A stretch of DNA of 64,000 nucleotides. Origin: Flavobacterium plurextorum. Its GTDB lineage: Bacteria > Bacteroidota > Bacteroidia > Flavobacteriales > Flavobacteriaceae. Shown here piece after piece: positions 8,584 through 18,060 of this stretch. The stretch spans positions 238,060 through 302,059 of the forward strand of contig NZ_MUHD01000003.1 in NCBI RefSeq assembly GCF_002217395.1, read 5' to 3'. The translations under genes and the position numbers were made by a program. Under the pieces are notes generated by a model. It saw only the letters and a program-made list of their open reading frames with translations, was not told the origin of the DNA and searched no databases. How positions within the stretch are numbered: position 1 is the first letter of the stretch; every line of letters begins with the position of its first letter.

Positions 8584-11364
8584 TTATATTTTGCATTCTA
8601 TTGTATAAACTCCAGATCCCAATTCTAAAACTGGCTTTTGCACTTTTTCATCAAAACCTATCCTAATCTTTTTATTATCAATTCTTATTTCCGAGCTTTT
8701 AGAAACAGGAAGTTTAATTGTTGCAGTTGTATTTACCGGAATTTGAACATTCAAAATAAATTTACCGTCTTTCTTTTCCCAAGACGAAACAATTTTTCCA
8801 TAAATCGATTGATAATCTGCTTTCGCGAAAGTCATATCGCCAACCACTTCCGGCTGAATAAAGAAATGTTTAAATCCCGGTTTCTCAGGATCAGACATAA
8901 TTCCGGCTAAGCTTTGGTAAAACCATTCTTCTATCTGACCTAACATAAAATGGTTCCATGAATTTCCTTTTCTCGGATCCCATTGCTCTGTTAAAGTGGT
9001 TAAACCAAATTTAATCTGAAAACCATAACCTGGCGCATCATAATGATTGTGCATTTTGTACATCGTCTCATTTTCTCCATTTCTTGCCAAAGCTTGAAAC
9101 AAATAACGATTTCCAACATCTCCAGTTGTCAAACGATCACCTTTTGCTTTAATATCAGCTAGTAAATTTTGCATTACAGCTTCTTTATATTGCGGTTCGA
9201 CAATATTCATAAAAATCGGAACGGAGTTGCTAAACTGACTGTTTGTTCCGTATTGTTTTGTTTCTTCGTTGAAAAATTCCTTGTTGAAAGCCGTTTTAAT
9301 CTCAGAAGCAAGTGTGTTGTATTTCTCAAAATCTTCGGATTTGCCTAATAATTTTGATGCTTTAGCCACTAAATAAGCTCCATAATAATAATGCGAAGTT
9401 GCCGAAAGCGCAATTGGACTATTCTTAGAATATCCCGCTGGATGCGTTCCGTAATCGTACCAATCACCCAATCCGTGAGAAACAATATGATTCGTGGCTT
9501 TTGTTCCTAAATAATCGACATACTTTTTCATCACAGGAAAATATTTTTCTAATAATGAAGCATCTCCGTAATATTCATAATACATCCAAGGCAGAATTAC
9601 TCCTGTTACACCCCATTCTGGAGAATCGGTAAAATCACCTCCAAAAACCACGTATTCGGGAACAATTGTCGGAATTAAACCATTGTCGCGCTGTGAATCT
9701 GAAATGTTCTGCATCATCGCCGGAATATAATTTTCCAGATTATAATTGAACATTAAACCCGGACCGTTTAAGTGAACTTCTTCTAGCCAGCCCAGTTTTT
9801 CACGCTGCGGACAATCGGTAAAAACACTTTGAAAATTACTTTTTATCGAGTTGTTAATCAATTCGTGCGTTTTATTGAAGATTTCATTTGAACACTCAAA
9901 ACTTCCTGCTTCTCCTGCCGAATTGTAAATGAAATTCGATTTTAAATCGATCAAAGTTGGGAACTCTGCATTTTTAGTTTCTTTGTAATTAACATTTTCA
10001 ATCTGAACATATTGATAACCGTAGAAACTAAATTTTGGTGTCCATTCTTCTGTGTCTTTGCCTTTTAATGTGTAATCGTAATAATATGGTTTTCCAGATC
10101 TTCCTTGAGCAATTGTTCCTTCTTCATTTAATCCTTCGGCAACCCAAACACGAATCGTTTGTCCTTTTTTTCCTTTTACTTTAATTGTTGGAAATCCAGA
10201 AAGATTCTGCCCCATATCAAAAACATAGAAATTTGGTTTCAGCTCTTTAACCGTCTTAATTTCATATTGTTTCTGAATCGTAATTGGCGGTGCTGTTTGT
10301 GGTCTTAAAACTCCTTTTGGTGCTTCCTGAACAACAACTTTTTTCCAATCAGAATCTTTAAAACCTTTAGTATTCCAACCTTTTTGTTCTAAATTAGCAT
10401 TGTAATCTTCACCACCAAAAATGCTGTTATATGTAATCGGACTTTTACTATATTTCCAAGTTTCATCAGATTTTATAATTTCTTCTGAACCGTCTTTATA
10501 CGTAATTTTCATTTTAAAAAACAAAGTCGGCGGACCAAAACTCACAAAGAATTTGGTATATCTTTCTGCAAGTGTATTGTACATTCCGTTGCCTAAAAAT
10601 ACACCAATTACGTTTTCTCCTTTTTCAAATTCTTTAGCGTTTAACTCGTAAACATTATAATTAACCGATTTATCATAATCTGTCCACAATGGCGCAAATT
10701 CGCTGTTTCCAACTTTTTTATTGTTAATCGTTAATTCGTAATGTCCTAATCCTGAAATATAAACAACCGCTTCTTTGATTTCTTTTTTTACTTCGAAAGG
10801 TTTACGCAGCATAATACTTCTGCGTGATAATGAATCTGAAGCATTGATAATCGAGTTCTTTTTTTCTCTGTTGAAAGTCGCTGTGTGGTAATTTCTTCCT
10901 TCAGGTAAATGACTGTCGGCTTTTGTAATCGCGCCAATCCAAATCGGATTTAAATCTGATTCTAACGAAGCTGTTCTAAAAGCTGCTGTTTTACTCCATT
11001 TAGAAATTTTACCTGTTTGATTCCAGACTTTAACTTTCCAGAAATACTTGGTTTCATTTTTTAATGGATTTCCATTATAGGTAATTTGAAGATTTTTATT
11101 AGAATTTACTCTTCCGCTGTTCCAAATATCACCTTCGTCATTTTGCAGTTTTTCTTCAGAAGAAGCAACCAAAATAATGTAACCAATTTGTGATGCATTA
11201 GATTCTTTTGAAACCAACTGCCAGCTTAATCTCGGCTGATTTTGAACTACCGCTAATGGGTTTTCAGCCATTTCTGTTGTTAAGCGTATAGGCAGAATTT
11301 GTCCATTCGAAATGAAAGTGACTAAGAAACCAATTGCTAATACTATATTTTTTAAATGCTTCAT
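8584..11364 (-). CDS. alpha-L-rhamnosidase, GH78
   Basis: This 926-residue exported GH78 enzyme is full length for the family. The signal peptide ends around ISNGQ. An N-terminal Fn3-like module (residues ~25-130) and beta-sandwich domains come before the (alpha/alpha)6 barrel. The barrel carries DCPQREKLGWLEEVHL near residue 513 and TEQWDPRKGNSWNHFM near 793, which contain the glutamates and the NH pair conserved in the family. A C-terminal jelly-roll closes the protein. It should cleave terminal L-rhamnose from pectin side chains. It shares only family-level similarity with the other two GH78 proteins, so the three probably address different linkages. It follows the sialidase-like propeller gene after a 239-bp repeat-filled gap. 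Confidence 0.94.
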   Translation of the reverse strand: MKHLKNIVLAIGFLVTFISNGQILPIRLTTEMAENPLAVVQNQPRLSWQLVSKESNASQIGYIILVASSEEKLQNDEGDIWNSGRVNSNKNLQITYNGNPLKNETKYFWKVKVWNQTGKISKWSKTAAFRTASLESDLNPIWIGAITKADSHLPEGRNYHTATFNREKKNSIINASDSLSRRSIMLRKPFEVKKEIKEAVVYISGLGHYELTINNKKVGNSEFAPLWTDYDKSVNYNVYELNAKEFEKGENVIGVFLGNGMYNTLAERYTKFFVSFGPPTLFFKMKITYKDGSEEIIKSDETWKYSKSPITYNSIFGGEDYNANLEQKGWNTKGFKDSDWKKVVVQEAPKGVLRPQTAPPITIQKQYEIKTVKELKPNFYVFDMGQNLSGFPTIKVKGKKGQTIRVWVAEGLNEEGTIAQGRSGKPYYYDYTLKGKDTEEWTPKFSFYGYQYVQIENVNYKETKNAEFPTLIDLKSNFIYNSAGEAGSFECSNEIFNKTHELINNSIKSNFQSVFTDCPQREKLGWLEEVHLNGPGLMFNYNLENYIPAMMQNISDSQRDNGLIPTIVPEYVVFGGDFTDSPEWGVTGVILPWMYYEYYGDASLLEKYFPVMKKYVDYLGTKATNHIVSHGLGDWYDYGTHPAGYSKNSPIALSATSHYYYGAYLVAKASKLLGKSEDFEKYNTLASEIKTAFNKEFFNEETKQYGTNSQFSNSVPIFMNIVEPQYKEAVMQNLLADIKAKGDRLTTGDVGNRYLFQALARNGENETMYKMHNHYDAPGYGFQIKFGLTTLTEQWDPRKGNSWNHFMLGQIEEWFYQSLAGIMSDPEKPGFKHFFIQPEVVGDMTFAKADYQSIYGKIVSSWEKKDGKFILNVQIPVNTTATIKLPVSKSSEIRIDNKKIRIGFDEKVQKPVLELGSGVYTIECKI

Positions 11365-11603
11365 TTCTTACTTTAAAATTTGAACACTGATTAAACTGAT
11401 TTACTTCGTAAAGACACGGATAAAAGGGATTTTTTTATTTGCTTAAAATGAAATCCATTCAAATCTGCGTTTTAGCGATAGCGAATCTGTTTCATCTGCG
11501 TTCTATTTTGTTTCGCCACGAATTAAACCAATTTCACTAATTTTTAAATCAATAATTATCAAAAATAATTCGTGACAATTCGTGTAATTAGTCGCAATAT
11601 ATT

Positions 11604-13469
11604 TTACACCTTTTTAGTTATCAACGACTTAATATTGAATACTGCTTCTGGTATTAATTTTCCGGTTTGAGGTAAATCATCATAATCGTCTGTGTCTGGC
11701 GCTGTGTCAGGATTTGGAGAATATCGCTGTTCGCCTGTACGGAACATAATTCGCTCAAAACCATCTACTGGCGCATAAAAAATTCTCGTTGATTCTTTTT
11801 CGTCGTTTACTTTTATGGTGTACGAACGGGTTTTAACGTTCAGTTTTACATTTACTTTATATTCCTTTCCTGCTTCGTATTTGGCAATTGTATTAGAACG
11901 AGCACCATTCTTTACTTTCAATTGACCATCCGAATCAAAAGTTAGTCTTACCGCTGGCAATCCTTGTTTATTTTGAAATTCAACCTGTAATAAACCGTGA
12001 TTGTTTTGTTCTGGTTTTACGGTAAAAGTTACTTCCATTTTTTCTGCAAACGGAATAACACGTTCTGCGCGGGAATAATCAAAATAATCCTGATCTCTTA
12101 ATGTCAGCCATTTTTTACCATCGGCTTTCTTTTCGATTTTGGTTGACGCCCAAGACAAATCGTAAGTATTCCAAAATTTTAATTCTTGTCCGTCTGGAAG
12201 ATCATTAAAAATGTCATTTGTATTTTCAGTAACAATACTTGTAACTGGAACTGGAATCGACGCGACCCAAATATCTTCTTTGTTTACACTGTAACTAACC
12301 CAAAGTTTTCCATCAGGCGGAGTTCCGTCACCTTCGGAGATTCCGCGGACATATTGAGGACCTGCTGATTTATAGTTTCCGCCATATCGCATCGGACTAA
12401 TTTCTCCGTGAACTAATAATAAATCTTTGTAATTCAACCCGTCATCACTTGTTGAAATTGCCAATGGCCAGCGATATTCGGATGGATTATAAACTGTTGC
12501 ATAACGATTATCTGATGTTTTTTGTCCCCAGATTTTAGCATTGCTGTTTACAAAACCAGGAGCACGAACTGGCATATAATCCCAAGATTTTCCACCGTCT
12601 TTACTAATCGAAGTTAAAGCGTGTTTCCATAAACCAACTACATTTCCGTTTGGTAAATGGTAAGAACTTAAAGCTTTATAAGGCTTTTTCAACGGAATTA
12701 ATTCATCATCGCGATCAGCTTCTTCAACCCATTGCTGTAGAATTAAAGGATCGGATAAAATTTCTTCGCAGGCTTTTTTCAAACCTTTATCTTTTGCCTG
12801 TGTATAAAATGGGAAAGCCGATTTCGATTTATCCCAAGATTTATTGTATCTGATGAAATAGATTTCACCAAAACTTCCATCTTTCTTGATTTCACGGATT
12901 ACACGTCCAATTCCTTTTCCGTCATTTGGATCGTCTTTTTCATCCATCGCGATTCCATAATAGGCCAAAGCAAAAAGTCTCTTGTCTTTTGAAGTGTAAA
13001 AACCCATTCTTTGGTGCATAATGGCATCTAGATTTTTGGCAACGCCTTCAACACCATCTTTTTTCCATCCGTCAGGAATATGATATATTGGAAAAATTAC
13101 TTTTGGCATTTTCCAGCTTACACCATCTTTTGAAGTCATAATAAAAGTCTGGCTCGGCGGAATATGTTCTCCTGCAGGATCACTTAAATATTGCAGATAA
13201 AAAGTATCATTCCAATACGCCATTGTCGGCTGGTGATTGTACGTCCATCCAAAACCATCAGATTTCTCGGGATGTTCACGACTTGCACGCATAATTTGTG
13301 TAGCGTGAACTCCAACTGCAGGACTTAACTGCCCGTGATGATAATCTATGTTTGAAAGTGTTTTTCCAACATAACGTACAGTGTCGTTCTGTGCATTTAC
13401 AGCGGTACAAGCCAAAAGAATTGTGGTTGTAGTGATGATGTTGGTTTTTATGTTTTGTAAAGTAATCAT
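11604..13469 (-). CDS. sialidase-like beta-propeller enzyme with C-terminal jelly-roll domain
   Basis: This 621-residue exported protein has a signal peptide ending near TAVNAQ. Residues ~45-410 read as a sialidase-type propeller. There are repeated WxxDTFYLQY / TSKDGVSW-like blade motifs and an Asp-box-like SKDGGKSWDY near residue 295, but no clear sialidase FRIP motif. Residues ~430-610 look like a concanavalin/LamG-type jelly roll, perhaps a binding module. Automated annotation would probably say exo-alpha-sialidase, which is unlikely to be the real substrate. In a pectin locus of this composition, a Kdo/Dha-type ulosonic acid or a rhamnosyl-uronic acid linkage is possible. That is inference from neighbours only. 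Fold confidence is good; activity is unknown. Confidence 0.65.
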   Translation of the reverse strand: MITLQNIKTNIITTTTILLACTAVNAQNDTVRYVGKTLSNIDYHHGQLSPAVGVHATQIMRASREHPEKSDGFGWTYNHQPTMAYWNDTFYLQYLSDPAGEHIPPSQTFIMTSKDGVSWKMPKVIFPIYHIPDGWKKDGVEGVAKNLDAIMHQRMGFYTSKDKRLFALAYYGIAMDEKDDPNDGKGIGRVIREIKKDGSFGEIYFIRYNKSWDKSKSAFPFYTQAKDKGLKKACEEILSDPLILQQWVEEADRDDELIPLKKPYKALSSYHLPNGNVVGLWKHALTSISKDGGKSWDYMPVRAPGFVNSNAKIWGQKTSDNRYATVYNPSEYRWPLAISTSDDGLNYKDLLLVHGEISPMRYGGNYKSAGPQYVRGISEGDGTPPDGKLWVSYSVNKEDIWVASIPVPVTSIVTENTNDIFNDLPDGQELKFWNTYDLSWASTKIEKKADGKKWLTLRDQDYFDYSRAERVIPFAEKMEVTFTVKPEQNNHGLLQVEFQNKQGLPAVRLTFDSDGQLKVKNGARSNTIAKYEAGKEYKVNVKLNVKTRSYTIKVNDEKESTRIFYAPVDGFERIMFRTGEQRYSPNPDTAPDTDDYDDLPQTGKLIPEAVFNIKSLITKKV

Positions 13470-13677
13470 TCTTTATGTTTTTTGTTTCACGCAGATTTTA
13501 GCTGATCAATGCAGATTCTTTTTCTGCTATTATTTAAAATAAAAATCTGCTTAAATCATTTTAAATCTGCGTGAAATTTTTCTAACTATTCTTTTATCTG
13601 CTTGATCTGCTAAATCTGCGGGGAAAATTTTACTCTCGCACATTTGGCAGATTCAGCTGATTTTTTTTCTTTGCCAC

Positions 13678-13695
13678 TCCCGATAGCTATCGGGA
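13678..13695. repeat. perfect palindrome TCCCGATAGCTATCGGGA
   Basis: An 18-bp perfect palindrome, repeated identically at 17930-17947 and preceded in both places by TTGCCAC. It lies in a 294-bp gap (13470-13763) otherwise filled with CAGATT-type inverted repeats. It is probably a degenerate member of the dispersed CCCGA/TCGGG family. Confidence 0.7.
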
Positions 13696-13763
13696 TAAAA
13701 GGATTAAAAAGATTATTTTAAAATTTAATCTGTGAGAATCTTTGTAATCTGAGGTATTATCTT

Positions 13764-14681
13764 TTATTTTCTTTCAATTAATCCTTTTAAAACGTCTGCT
13801 GAGATTGTTGTAATCGTTCCGTGTTTGTGTCCTTCGGGAAGGCTAATTTTTGATGAAACATCTTCAAAATGAACAAAATCTGACGTACTTAAAGCTTTAT
13901 AATTTTTTGAACCGTAATTATCATAATATAAAAGCCAATTTTTATCCACTTTTACTACTGTTGGTCCTTCTGACAAATATTCGGTTAAGGGTTCAGAACT
14001 TTTTTCAAACGGACCTAAAGGCGATTTTCCAAAAGCTACTTTTATGTTACGCATTGGCCTTGTATTGTCTTTCAAAACCAAAACATAATCTTTCTTACCT
14101 TTCTTCACAATCACACAGTCAATCACACTAAAACCAGGATCGTAATATAATTTTGTATCCGAAAAAGTTTTAAAATCCTTTGTCGTTACATAATACATTC
14201 TGTGGTTATTTTTCTCGTCTTCCACGCCTTTTTCAAATCGGAACGGAATTGTTGATGCCCAAATAATGATATACTCTTTTTTCACATCATCATAAAAAAT
14301 CTCTGGCGCCCAAACATTGACAACTTCAGGCTCATTTTTCATCACTGGAATATATTCCTGTTTTGACCAATGAATCAAATCTTTTGAACTTGCATATCCA
14401 AAACCGTTTCCGCCTTTCCAATCTGTCGTCCAAACCATGTGATATGTTCCATCAGCACCTTTTGTAATTGATGGATCTCGCATAATTTTACTGGCTCCAA
14501 TTTCGGGTTTTAAAAACGATCCTTCTAAGCCTTTCCAATTGTAACCGTCTTCGCTGTACGCTAGATACAAACCTTCTGTTGCTGGTTCTCGAAACGAAGT
14601 AAAAAGATATAAATCTTTCTTTTTCTGTGAATAACCAACCACAAAGAGTGAAAGGGTTAATATGATTAATATTTTTTTCAT
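13764..14681 (-). CDS. GH43-type five-bladed propeller glycosidase (arabinosidase-like)
   Basis: This 305-residue exported protein belongs to the GH43 clan. The ATG at 14681 was preferred to one 36 bp upstream because it opens the signal peptide MKKILIILTLSLFVV. Propeller signs are FTSFREPATEGLYLAYSEDG, MRDPSI near residue 75 (a GH43-like acidic position), VWAPEIFYD near 120 and a VIDCVI segment near 190, the place of the pKa-modulating aspartate in the family. It would release L-arabinose or a similar pentose or galactose from side chains. Subfamily and substrate are not assignable by eye. It sits between the GH28 gene (92-bp gap) and the sialidase-like gene. Confidence 0.78.
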   Translation of the reverse strand: MKKILIILTLSLFVVGYSQKKKDLYLFTSFREPATEGLYLAYSEDGYNWKGLEGSFLKPEIGASKIMRDPSITKGADGTYHMVWTTDWKGGNGFGYASSKDLIHWSKQEYIPVMKNEPEVVNVWAPEIFYDDVKKEYIIIWASTIPFRFEKGVEDEKNNHRMYYVTTKDFKTFSDTKLYYDPGFSVIDCVIVKKGKKDYVLVLKDNTRPMRNIKVAFGKSPLGPFEKSSEPLTEYLSEGPTVVKVDKNWLLYYDNYGSKNYKALSTSDFVHFEDVSSKISLPEGHKHGTITTISADVLKGLIERK

Positions 14682-14773
14682 GATATAAAATTGAACACTA
14701 ATTTTACTAATTATCACAGATTTTAATTCGTGCCAATCTGTGAAATCTTTGTTATATTATTCTTTTTTGTAAT

Positions 14774-16342
14774 CTATTCCGTTATTGCTTTTTTATCTAA
14801 AGAAGCACCTTTTTTAATTTTCGTTGTTACGTTATTGAAAACATTATTTTTTACGAAAATATTTTTGGTGTCTTTTCCATCAGCTTCAATAAAAATATCG
14901 GTTGCATTAAATGGAAAATTATTATTAATCAATGTATTTGAAACATTATCCAATTTGATAACTGGAACTCCTTTTATTGGTGTTGATGATCCAACATTGT
15001 CCAAAATAATGTTTTTTGAATCTGATATTTTGAAAGAAGAACCAATTGTTGCGTTCACTTTTACATCATGAAATTCTACATCTGTTGCTGTACTTACTGT
15101 AAAACCTTCTTTTCCATCCATATTGATGTTAGAGAAAGTGATGTTTTGAATCGGCATTTCTGTAATTCCTAAAATCTGCCCTGCTTTGTTCACGTTTGAA
15201 GCTGTGATGTTGCTCATGTGAATGTTTCTAAAAATCGGCGTCTTTTCGGTCACAGGCTCAACTTGAGTTCCTTTATCATAAAAAAGACTCAATACGATTG
15301 CTTCTTCTTTTATGTTTTTCATAACGATATTATCCACGCGAATATCTTCTACAACTCCTCCTCTTCCACGTGCTGCTTTAATACGGATTCCGCGATCTGT
15401 TCCATCAAAAACACAATTTGAAATCGTAATTTTTTTGATTCCGCCCGACATTTCGCTTCCAATTACAACTCCACCGTGACCGCTTAACATGGTACAGTTT
15501 GTAATCGTAACATTTTCTGTTGCTTTCCCGTATTTACGACCGTCGCCGTCTCTTCCTGATTTAATCGTAATACAATCGTCTCCTACACTAATATGACAAT
15601 TTGAAATGTGAACATTAGTACAAGAAGAAGGATTAATTCCGTCTGTATTTGGCGAATGCGGATTAAAAATTGAAATTCCAGTTACGGTTACATTATCACA
15701 GAATTCTGGGTTGATTGTCCAAAAAGGTGAATTTTGAAAGGTTACGCCTTCTATTAAAATATTCTTGCAGTTGTAAGCTTGAAAAAAAGAAGGTCTGAAG
15801 AATTTCTTGTCAACAGTTCTTTTGTAATACGGTTCTGTGTAAAGGCCTTTGTTTTGCTCTTCCCACATAGTTTGATATTTTGTTGGAGGTAATGGTTCTT
15901 TGGCACTTTCGATTCTGTAGACTTCATTCCACCATGCTTTTCCTTGTCCGTCGATTATTCCTCTTCCAGTAATGGTGATATTTTGTACATCTTTTGCATA
16001 GAATAATGGCTGAAAACTTTTCATTACAATTCCTTCGTAACGCATTTCTACATAAGGTAAATAATCATCAAAATTCTCAGAAAACTTCAAAAGCGCGCCA
16101 GAATCTAAGTGAATCGTGATGTTGCTTTTTAGTGTTAATGCTCCCGTTAAATATTCTCCCGCAGGAAAAAAGATCGTTCCTCCACCGTTTTTAGATGCTT
16201 TTTCTATGGCATTCTGAATGGCTTGGGTACATTTTATTCCTTTGTTGTTTCCACCTTCATTTAAAATGTTCAACCAGCCGTCGTTTGCGAAAGTGGTGTT
16301 TAATCCAGTAATGAAGCAGAGTATTATTAGTATGTTTTTCAT
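14774..16342 (-). CDS. GH28 polygalacturonase / rhamnogalacturonase-type hydrolase
   Basis: This 522-residue exported right-handed beta-helix hydrolase cuts alpha-galacturonosyl linkages. The signal peptide is MKNILIILCFITGLNTTFA. All four GH28 landmarks are visible in order: NTDGIN near residue 232, GDDC near 255, GHGG near 287 and RIK near 317. These supply the three catalytic aspartates, the histidine and the arginine/lysine pair. The long insertions suggest an exo- or branched-substrate-acting member rather than a minimal endo-polygalacturonase. It lies directly downstream of the apiosidase gene, which fits stepwise breakdown of a side chain on galacturonan. Confidence 0.95.
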   Translation of the reverse strand: MKNILIILCFITGLNTTFANDGWLNILNEGGNNKGIKCTQAIQNAIEKASKNGGGTIFFPAGEYLTGALTLKSNITIHLDSGALLKFSENFDDYLPYVEMRYEGIVMKSFQPLFYAKDVQNITITGRGIIDGQGKAWWNEVYRIESAKEPLPPTKYQTMWEEQNKGLYTEPYYKRTVDKKFFRPSFFQAYNCKNILIEGVTFQNSPFWTINPEFCDNVTVTGISIFNPHSPNTDGINPSSCTNVHISNCHISVGDDCITIKSGRDGDGRKYGKATENVTITNCTMLSGHGGVVIGSEMSGGIKKITISNCVFDGTDRGIRIKAARGRGGVVEDIRVDNIVMKNIKEEAIVLSLFYDKGTQVEPVTEKTPIFRNIHMSNITASNVNKAGQILGITEMPIQNITFSNINMDGKEGFTVSTATDVEFHDVKVNATIGSSFKISDSKNIILDNVGSSTPIKGVPVIKLDNVSNTLINNNFPFNATDIFIEADGKDTKNIFVKNNVFNNVTTKIKKGASLDKKAITE

Positions 16343-16361
16343 AGTTGTTGTTTTTTACTCT

Positions 16362-16422
16362 CGCAGATTTTGCAGATTATTTTTTTTTATCTGTTTGATC
16401 TGCAAAATCTGCGAGAGTTTTA
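16362..16422. repeat. CTCGCAGATTTTGCAGAT inverted repeat
   Basis: The left arm CTCGCAGATTTTGCAGAT and the right arm ATCTGCAAAATCTGCGAG pair perfectly around a T-rich loop. It lies 20 bp upstream of the GH28 start codon. It is the cleanest member of the CAGATT family seen at 6762-6905, 13490-13660 and 17985-18050. Confidence 0.8.
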
Positions 16423-16431
16423 TAATTCTCA

Positions 16432-16477
16432 TTTTTTTCATTTCGATCCCGAGGCTTCGGGATCGAAATGAAAAAAA
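16432..16477. terminator. bidirectional terminator-like hairpin of the GTCATTTCGA family
   Basis: A perfect 21-bp stem (arms 16432-16452 and 16457-16477, loop GGCT) has CCCGA/TCGGG at the centre and runs of seven T and seven A at the outer ends. It could act as an intrinsic terminator in either direction. It begins 8 bp after the apiosidase stop codon and lies upstream of GH28. It is a trimmed member of the dispersed palindrome family. Confidence 0.65.
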
Positions 16478-16484
16478 TGTGTGG

Positions 16485-17888
16485 TTACTTTGACTTCAAA
16501 ATTAAAACCCAATCATTTCCATCTTCTTTTTTGCCTGAAGGCTGAAAATTTTGAGTTCCTTTATTATCTATTAATCCAATTTTTGTTTTTTGTCCATTTC
16601 TTGGATTATACCAAGCTGCTTCAACTTTTTCTCCTGCGATTTTACCCATATTTACTTCAATTTTTCTTCCGTTGTAAGTATAAAGTAAGGCATACTTTTC
16701 TCCTTTTATTGCAGGAATATAATCGTACTTTTCTCCCTGATTGGCAATTAAAGAAACATCTGGAACTCCTTCTAAAAATGGAACTTCTTCCATTAATTTC
16801 TTAATATAAATCATCTGTTTTGCTCCGGGCGCATTAATTGCTGATGTCCATAATTCTTTGTTTCCGTACGCTGGATTATCACCTTTTCTGAATATTTGCA
16901 TTACTGCATTATGTCCGTATGTGTAACCTGCACCGCCAGATAAAACAGACCAATATCCGTAACGGCGTACATCGCTTGCTGTCCATTTTGGTTGTAAAGT
17001 ATCATGTAAACCGTGTGGAATTCCTTCGTAAGATGGCTCTCCGTCAAGTGTTGGTTTTGTTGGTTTTAATTTGAAATCTCTTAGAACGAATTTGTAATTG
17101 TCTTCTTTAAAATTCGTTTTTACCGAATCTTGATCGTATCTTCTGTGTCCTGATTGGAACATATTAAAATCTAACCACTTTTCATTATGATAATTCTCTG
17201 AAGAATCGGTTCTTCCAAATGGGTGAAAAGTCACTAACTGATTTGGATTGTTGGTTTTTAAAGTATTTCCGATCGCATTCCAAATATCCATAAACTCATT
17301 TCCGTGTGTGTCTCCACCGTTTAACCAAATTATATTGGTTCTATTTTTATATCTATCAGCCAAGAATTTAGCATATACAATTGCCTGCTCTTTGCTTACT
17401 TTATTTCCTTTTGAAACGTTTGTTCCCCAAACTGGAACCATCGCCAAGTAAATTCCATTTTTCTGAGCTACATCTAAAGTATAATCTACGTGATCCCAGT
17501 AATCGTATTCTTGTGCACTTTTGAAATCATTTCCGGCTGTAGTCAATGGTTTTGAAACATCTTCGTTGATTAAAGCTGCATCGCCATAAACGTTAACTGC
17601 ATTTATATTATGCAAAACCATTACCTGAACGACATTAAATCCTTTGTCTTTTCTGTCTTTAAAATATTTATCAACGCCTGCTCTATCTAGTTTTCCGAAT
17701 GCCAGCCAACCAGTGTCGCCTAACCAGAAAAATGGTTTTTCGTTTTCGGTAACAAAATAATGCTGATTTTTAGAAACTTTGATTTGAGGCAGAGATGCTT
17801 TTGTTTTCGCAGATTGCGAAAATCCGCTTTGCGCTGTCAACAAAAAACTTAAACTTAGGACGAATAAATATTTAATTTTCAGATTCAT
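16485..17888 (-). CDS. GH140 apiosidase-like glycoside hydrolase
   Basis: This 467-residue exported TIM-barrel enzyme resembles GH140, whose founding member BT1012 releases the apiose-linked side chain from rhamnogalacturonan-II. The start at 17888 was preferred to one 63 bp upstream because it opens the signal peptide MNLKIKYLFVLSLSF...GFSQ, and the upstream codons lie over a palindrome. WLGDTGWLAFGKL near residue 50 is the typical start of the barrel. An aspartate in NGGD near 190 and a glutamate in DGEPSYEG near 282 sit where the catalytic pair is expected. A C-terminal beta domain resembling the putative collagen-binding module follows from ~385. This is the strongest single clue that the locus targets RG-II. 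Family is confident; apiose specificity rests on family knowledge. Confidence 0.87.
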   Translation of the reverse strand: MNLKIKYLFVLSLSFLLTAQSGFSQSAKTKASLPQIKVSKNQHYFVTENEKPFFWLGDTGWLAFGKLDRAGVDKYFKDRKDKGFNVVQVMVLHNINAVNVYGDAALINEDVSKPLTTAGNDFKSAQEYDYWDHVDYTLDVAQKNGIYLAMVPVWGTNVSKGNKVSKEQAIVYAKFLADRYKNRTNIIWLNGGDTHGNEFMDIWNAIGNTLKTNNPNQLVTFHPFGRTDSSENYHNEKWLDFNMFQSGHRRYDQDSVKTNFKEDNYKFVLRDFKLKPTKPTLDGEPSYEGIPHGLHDTLQPKWTASDVRRYGYWSVLSGGAGYTYGHNAVMQIFRKGDNPAYGNKELWTSAINAPGAKQMIYIKKLMEEVPFLEGVPDVSLIANQGEKYDYIPAIKGEKYALLYTYNGRKIEVNMGKIAGEKVEAAWYNPRNGQKTKIGLIDNKGTQNFQPSGKKEDGNDWVLILKSK

Positions 17889-18060
17889 TTTGGTTTGTTT
17901 TTGAATTGTTTTTTTATTTTTTTTGCCACTCCCGATAGCTATCGGGATCACTGATTTAATAGATTTCTCAAGCTTTGTCTTAATTTTTTTTCACGCAGAT
18001 TTCACAGATTTGGCAGATTTTAATCTTTTAATCCTTTTAATCTGTGAAATCAGTGGCTAA
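17889..18060. repeat. repeat-filled gap upstream of apiosidase
   Basis: Contains the palindrome TCCCGATAGCTATCGGGA (17930-17947) and a CAGATT-type inverted repeat (about 17985-18050). No promoter of the TAnnTTTG type is seen, so the apiosidase gene is probably read through from upstream. Confidence 0.6.

Noticed and set aside
11551..11597. TATTTTTG box on the minus strand upstream of the GH78 gene at 11364
   Set aside because: No TTG at a workable distance, nearly 200 bp from the start codon, and inside repeat sequence; A/T-rich chance match.
11604..13469. True sialidase acting on sialic acid
   Set aside because: No arginine-triad FRIP motif is visible, and every neighbour acts on plant pectin.
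13490..18050. CRISPR array suggested by repeated CAGATT words
   Set aside because: The words are inverted, of uneven length and spread between genes; there are no regular spacers and no cas genes.
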